The notes under the pieces were generated by a model. That model worked only from the letters and a program-made list of their open reading frames with translations, did not search any database and was not told where the DNA came from. This document shows, piece after piece, positions 61,244 through 64,000 of a stretch of 64,000 nucleotides of DNA. How positions within the stretch are numbered: position 1 is the stretch's first letter; each line of letters begins with the position of its first letter. This DNA comes from an uncultured Prevotellaceae bacterium (GTDB lineage Bacteria > Bacteroidota > Bacteroidia > Bacteroidales > Muribaculaceae), in NCBI GenBank assembly GCA_947306175.1, contig CAMZFV010000008.1, positions 1 to 64,000 on the forward strand, written 5' to 3'. A program made the translations under genes and the position numbers.

Positions 61244-63472
61244 ATGAAACAGACTATCTTACTCTTAGCCCTATGGAGCACATTGCTGCTCCAAGCCACC
61301 ACAACCGATTACACCCAATATGTCAATCCGTTTATCGGCACGCAGACCGATGCCACCGGCGCCTTGAGCGGCAGCACGTTCCCCGGAGCCACGATGCCAC
61401 AGGGAATGGTGCAGGTGAGTCCCGACACCGAACAGATGGTGACCTGGGATCCCTGCTCTGGCTATGACTACAACCGTGACAGCATCTACGCCATCTCCCA
61501 CACCCACTTGAGCGGCACGGGCTGTACTGACCTGTTTGACATCTCGCTCATGCCAGTGACCTGGAATGTGACTCCAGAGTATCTGGCGACAGGCAACTTC
61601 GGGCAGACTTTTTCACACGAGCAAGAAGCGGCATGTCCAGGATACTATATGGTTGTACTTCAGGAAAGCGGAGTAAAAGCCGAGCTCAGCGCTACTACCC
61701 GTACTGGCATCCACCGCTATACTTTCCCCCAAGGGAAGCCGCAACAGGTCATTCTTGACCTCGACCACTCCACCTTTCGCGGCCAGGCCTATTATAGCGG
61801 GCGCCGCAGTTATGACATCATCCAAGCCCAGCTCCGCCTTGTCGATGACCACACGGTGGAAGGCTACCGCGTCATCACCGGCTGGGCCAAGCTGCGCAAA
61901 GTCTATTTCCGCGCCGAATTTTCCCGCCCCATCACCGGGCACCTGCTCATGGACGGCACGCGCACAGTGGGTGAGGCCACGGTAATCAACGGACGTACGC
62001 TACGCTGCGCTTTGTCATTTGACTCAGCAGGCGAACGTGAACTGACGGTCAAGGTCGCCCTTTCGGCAGTCGATATCGACGGCGCACGTAGAAACCTTGC
62101 TGCCGAAGCTCCAGGCTGGGATTTTGACCTATATGTCCGTCAAGCCCACGACGAGTGGCAGCGGCAACTGTCATGCATCGATATTGACGGCACAGATGAG
62201 CAAAAGCAGATCTTCTACACCGGACTCTACCACGTGTTGTTGCAGCCCAACACCATGAGCGATGTCGATGGCCGATACATGGACACCAACTACGAGGTAC
62301 GCCAGATGCCCAAGGGTCAGAGTTACCACTCCACATTCTCGCTGTGGGACACCTTCCGCGCAGCGCATCCGCTTTACCTCTTGCTTAAACCCGACCTGGC
62401 GGCACAGTTTGTGAACGACATGGTGCACCATCACGACACCTATGGCTACCTGCCTATCTGGGACCTGTGGGGACAAGAGAACTACTGCATGATAGGCAAC
62501 CATGCTATCCCGGTCATCGCCGACGCCATTCTCGCCGACCTGCCCGGCATTGATGTTGAGAAAGCCTATCGGGCGATGGTCGAGAGTAGCACAAGGCCGC
62601 ACACCAACTCGCCGTTTGACCTGTGGGAAAAACTGGGCTACATGCCCTGCAACAAGCAAGGATCTTCGGTTTCCATCACACTGGAGCAGGCATTTGACGA
62701 CTGGTGCGTCGCTGCCGTTGCCGCGCGTCTGGGGCACAACGACGACTATCATCACTTTGCCCAGAGGGCGACTTACTATAAAAACCTGTATGATGAAAAA
62801 ACGGGGTTCTTCAGAGCACGTGACGACAACGGACAATGGGCAGAGCCATTTGACCCGCTCAGCTATGAGGACAACAGCTTTATTGAGGGGAACGCCTGGC
62901 AATACCTGTGGTTTGTGCCTCATGCACCCGAGCAATTCATCGAGCTTATGGGTGGCAAGAAAGCATTTCTGAAAAAATTAGATGAGAATTTCAGCCTCAC
63001 TACCGCCAACCGTGAGACTAACGGCAATGCCTCGGCGTTTATCGGCCAGTATGCCCACGGCAACGAACCCAGCCACCACACCGTCTATTTCTACAACTTC
63101 GCCGGTTGCCCTTGGCGCACTCAAGAACTGGTCAACCAAGTGCGCTCCGAATTCTATAATGCCACTCCAGCAGGCTATGCTGGCAACGATGACTGCGGAC
63201 AGATGTCGGCGTGGTACATTTTCTCGGCATTAGGCTTCTATCCCTTCAATGCGGGCGCTGCCGAATATGTCACCGGCACGCCACTGTTCCAGCGTGCCAC
63301 TCTGCACTTGGCTGGCGACAAGGAGTTTACCATCACCCGCAAGGGCGACAAGGGTATATACGTCAAGGAAATCCGCCTCAACGGCAAGCGGCTACAGGGT
63401 TTCAAACTCAAGCATCAAGACATCATGGCGGGTGGAACGCTAGAATTTGTCATGAGTGAGAGGCGCCCCTAG
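61244..63472 (+). CDS. Secreted GH92 alpha-mannosidase
   Basis: 742 residues from the ATG at 61244, with signal peptide MKQTILLLALWSTLLLQA. The N-terminal beta-sandwich begins YTQYVNPFIGTQ, with FPGATMPQGMVQVSPDT. The (alpha/alpha)6 barrel carries the catalytic region WDLWGQENYCMIGNHAIPVI and NDDCGQMSAWYIFSALGFYP. GH92 enzymes are calcium-dependent exo-alpha-mannosidases that trim high-mannose N-glycans or yeast mannan. No SusC/SusD pair is nearby, so it is outside a classic polysaccharide locus. Confidence 0.94.
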   Translation: MKQTILLLALWSTLLLQATTTDYTQYVNPFIGTQTDATGALSGSTFPGATMPQGMVQVSPDTEQMVTWDPCSGYDYNRDSIYAISHTHLSGTGCTDLFDISLMPVTWNVTPEYLATGNFGQTFSHEQEAACPGYYMVVLQESGVKAELSATTRTGIHRYTFPQGKPQQVILDLDHSTFRGQAYYSGRRSYDIIQAQLRLVDDHTVEGYRVITGWAKLRKVYFRAEFSRPITGHLLMDGTRTVGEATVINGRTLRCALSFDSAGERELTVKVALSAVDIDGARRNLAAEAPGWDFDLYVRQAHDEWQRQLSCIDIDGTDEQKQIFYTGLYHVLLQPNTMSDVDGRYMDTNYEVRQMPKGQSYHSTFSLWDTFRAAHPLYLLLKPDLAAQFVNDMVHHHDTYGYLPIWDLWGQENYCMIGNHAIPVIADAILADLPGIDVEKAYRAMVESSTRPHTNSPFDLWEKLGYMPCNKQGSSVSITLEQAFDDWCVAAVAARLGHNDDYHHFAQRATYYKNLYDEKTGFFRARDDNGQWAEPFDPLSYEDNSFIEGNAWQYLWFVPHAPEQFIELMGGKKAFLKKLDENFSLTTANRETNGNASAFIGQYAHGNEPSHHTVYFYNFAGCPWRTQELVNQVRSEFYNATPAGYAGNDDCGQMSAWYIFSALGFYPFNAGAAEYVTGTPLFQRATLHLAGDKEFTITRKGDKGIYVKEIRLNGKRLQGFKLKHQDIMAGGTLEFVMSERRP

Positions 63473-63493
63473 GCTTTCGTTATCCTTAGTTTT

Positions 63494-64000
63494 TTATACC
63501 GTAGGTATTGAGATACCGTCGAGTTGGCGGTAGAGGTTGAGGGCATACACATCGGTCATTGCGCTGATGTGGTCGAGTACCGCCTGTACCTGCTCAAACA
63601 GCGTCGGGGCATGCACATCATATTGCTGCGGGAATTTGTTCATCAGCAGCTGTGAGTAATTGCGTTCGGGGTGCATGACCGCCTCAATGAGTTTCTCCAG
63701 CAAGAGATTGATAATGCGATTACCCGCCAAGTCCACATCCACAACATAGCCAGCCCGATAGAGCCGCTCCATCGCCAGTTCACTGCAAGCCTGATAGGCG
63801 TTGGCAGGCAGCGGGTCGATGCAGTCGATGAGGCCACCTTCAAAGCGGCCCTCCATGATTTCGTCCTCATGGGCGGCAAAGGCGGCGGCACACTGCTCCA
63901 CTAGCAAGCCCACTATGCAGGAACGCAGATAGGCAATCTTCTCGTTAGGGTCAGCTACACGCGCCATGTGCTCGCGCAGGTGCTCCTGACGACCCTCAGT
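63494..64000 (-). CDS. dgt: dGTP triphosphohydrolase, C-terminal part
   Basis: The frame is open to the window edge; 169 residues are visible. The tail matches bacterial dGTPases: GRQEHLREHMARVADPNEKIAYLRS, YVVDVDLAGNRIINLLLEKLIEAV, LLMNKFPQQYD and MTDVYALNLYRQLDGISIPTV. The HD-domain metal ligands lie beyond the window. The family turns dGTP into deoxyguanosine and triphosphate. Convergent with GH92, 21 nt apart, with no obvious terminator between. Confidence 0.9.
   Translation of the reverse strand, partial: TEGRQEHLREHMARVADPNEKIAYLRSCIVGLLVEQCAAAFAAHEDEIMEGRFEGGLIDCIDPLPANAYQACSELAMERLYRAGYVVDVDLAGNRIINLLLEKLIEAVMHPERNYSQLLMNKFPQQYDVHAPTLFEQVQAVLDHISAMTDVYALNLYRQLDGISIPTV

Overview
The window looks like a chromosomal segment of a gut or rumen Bacteroidales bacterium (Prevotellaceae/Muribaculaceae-like; the family is an inference). 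The evidence is a short primary sigma factor of the Bacteroidetes type, many promoters with the Bacteroidetes pattern TTTG/TTG - about 20 nt - TAnnTTTG, BspA-like surface proteins, DUF4836, DUF5106 and DUF3109 proteins, and secreted proteins ending in paired dockerin-like EF-hand repeats. No tRNA, rRNA operon, CRISPR array, transposase or phage gene was seen.

Layout. 1-2.2 kb: tail of an unknown gene, a GH26 mannanase, an aldo/keto reductase. 2.5-7.8 kb: two secreted leucine-rich-repeat proteins with dockerin-like ends, separated by a 750-bp non-coding stretch holding a large structured inverted repeat. 8.3-17.9 kb: GH2 beta-galactosidase, S41 and C1-type peptidases, an AAA+ ATPase, small membrane proteins and YigZ. 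18-23.8 kb: a leftward run ybaK, aroC, acyl-ACP thioesterase, a membrane protein and a BspA-like dockerin protein. 23.8-32.3 kb: thioredoxin-like, TPR, META-domain and membrane proteins. 32.4-40 kb: RNase P RNA, folC, an HtrA/Deg protease, a small DNA-binding-like protein, the primary sigma factor, a small outer-membrane barrel and a DUF4836 lipoprotein. 40.4-46.7 kb: a two-enzyme agmatine-to-putrescine operon, a helical repeat protein, a BspA-like protein, ribosomal protein L19. 46.8-53.5 kb: a leftward operon folP, cdaA, DUF3109, two CotH proteins; then murI rightward. 53.6-64 kb: a secreted repeat protein flanked by long direct repeats, small envelope genes, hflX with a metallo-hydrolase and a sirtuin, a GH92 alpha-mannosidase, and the end of a dGTPase gene.

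Seven secreted proteins carry the same kind of dockerin-like C-terminus but no cohesin is visible. Two of the seven groups sit at the tail of housekeeping operons. Carbohydrate enzymes (GH26, GH2, GH92) suggest use of mannans and galactosides.

The most unusual material is non-coding. (1) Six intergenic elements are built from heptads of the form TTAG+NNN, each with its own NNN; in five of them the stop codon of the neighbouring gene lies in or at the edge of the element. (2) At 5294-5570 two inverted copies of a four-hairpin element differ from each other by paired, structure-preserving changes. (3) A dockerin-type gene at 53.7-56.2 kb is bracketed by about 150-bp direct repeats that each carry the 3' ends of both outer genes, which looks like an integration footprint. 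(4) Palindromes lie inside the reading frames of the adjacent aroC and ybaK genes.
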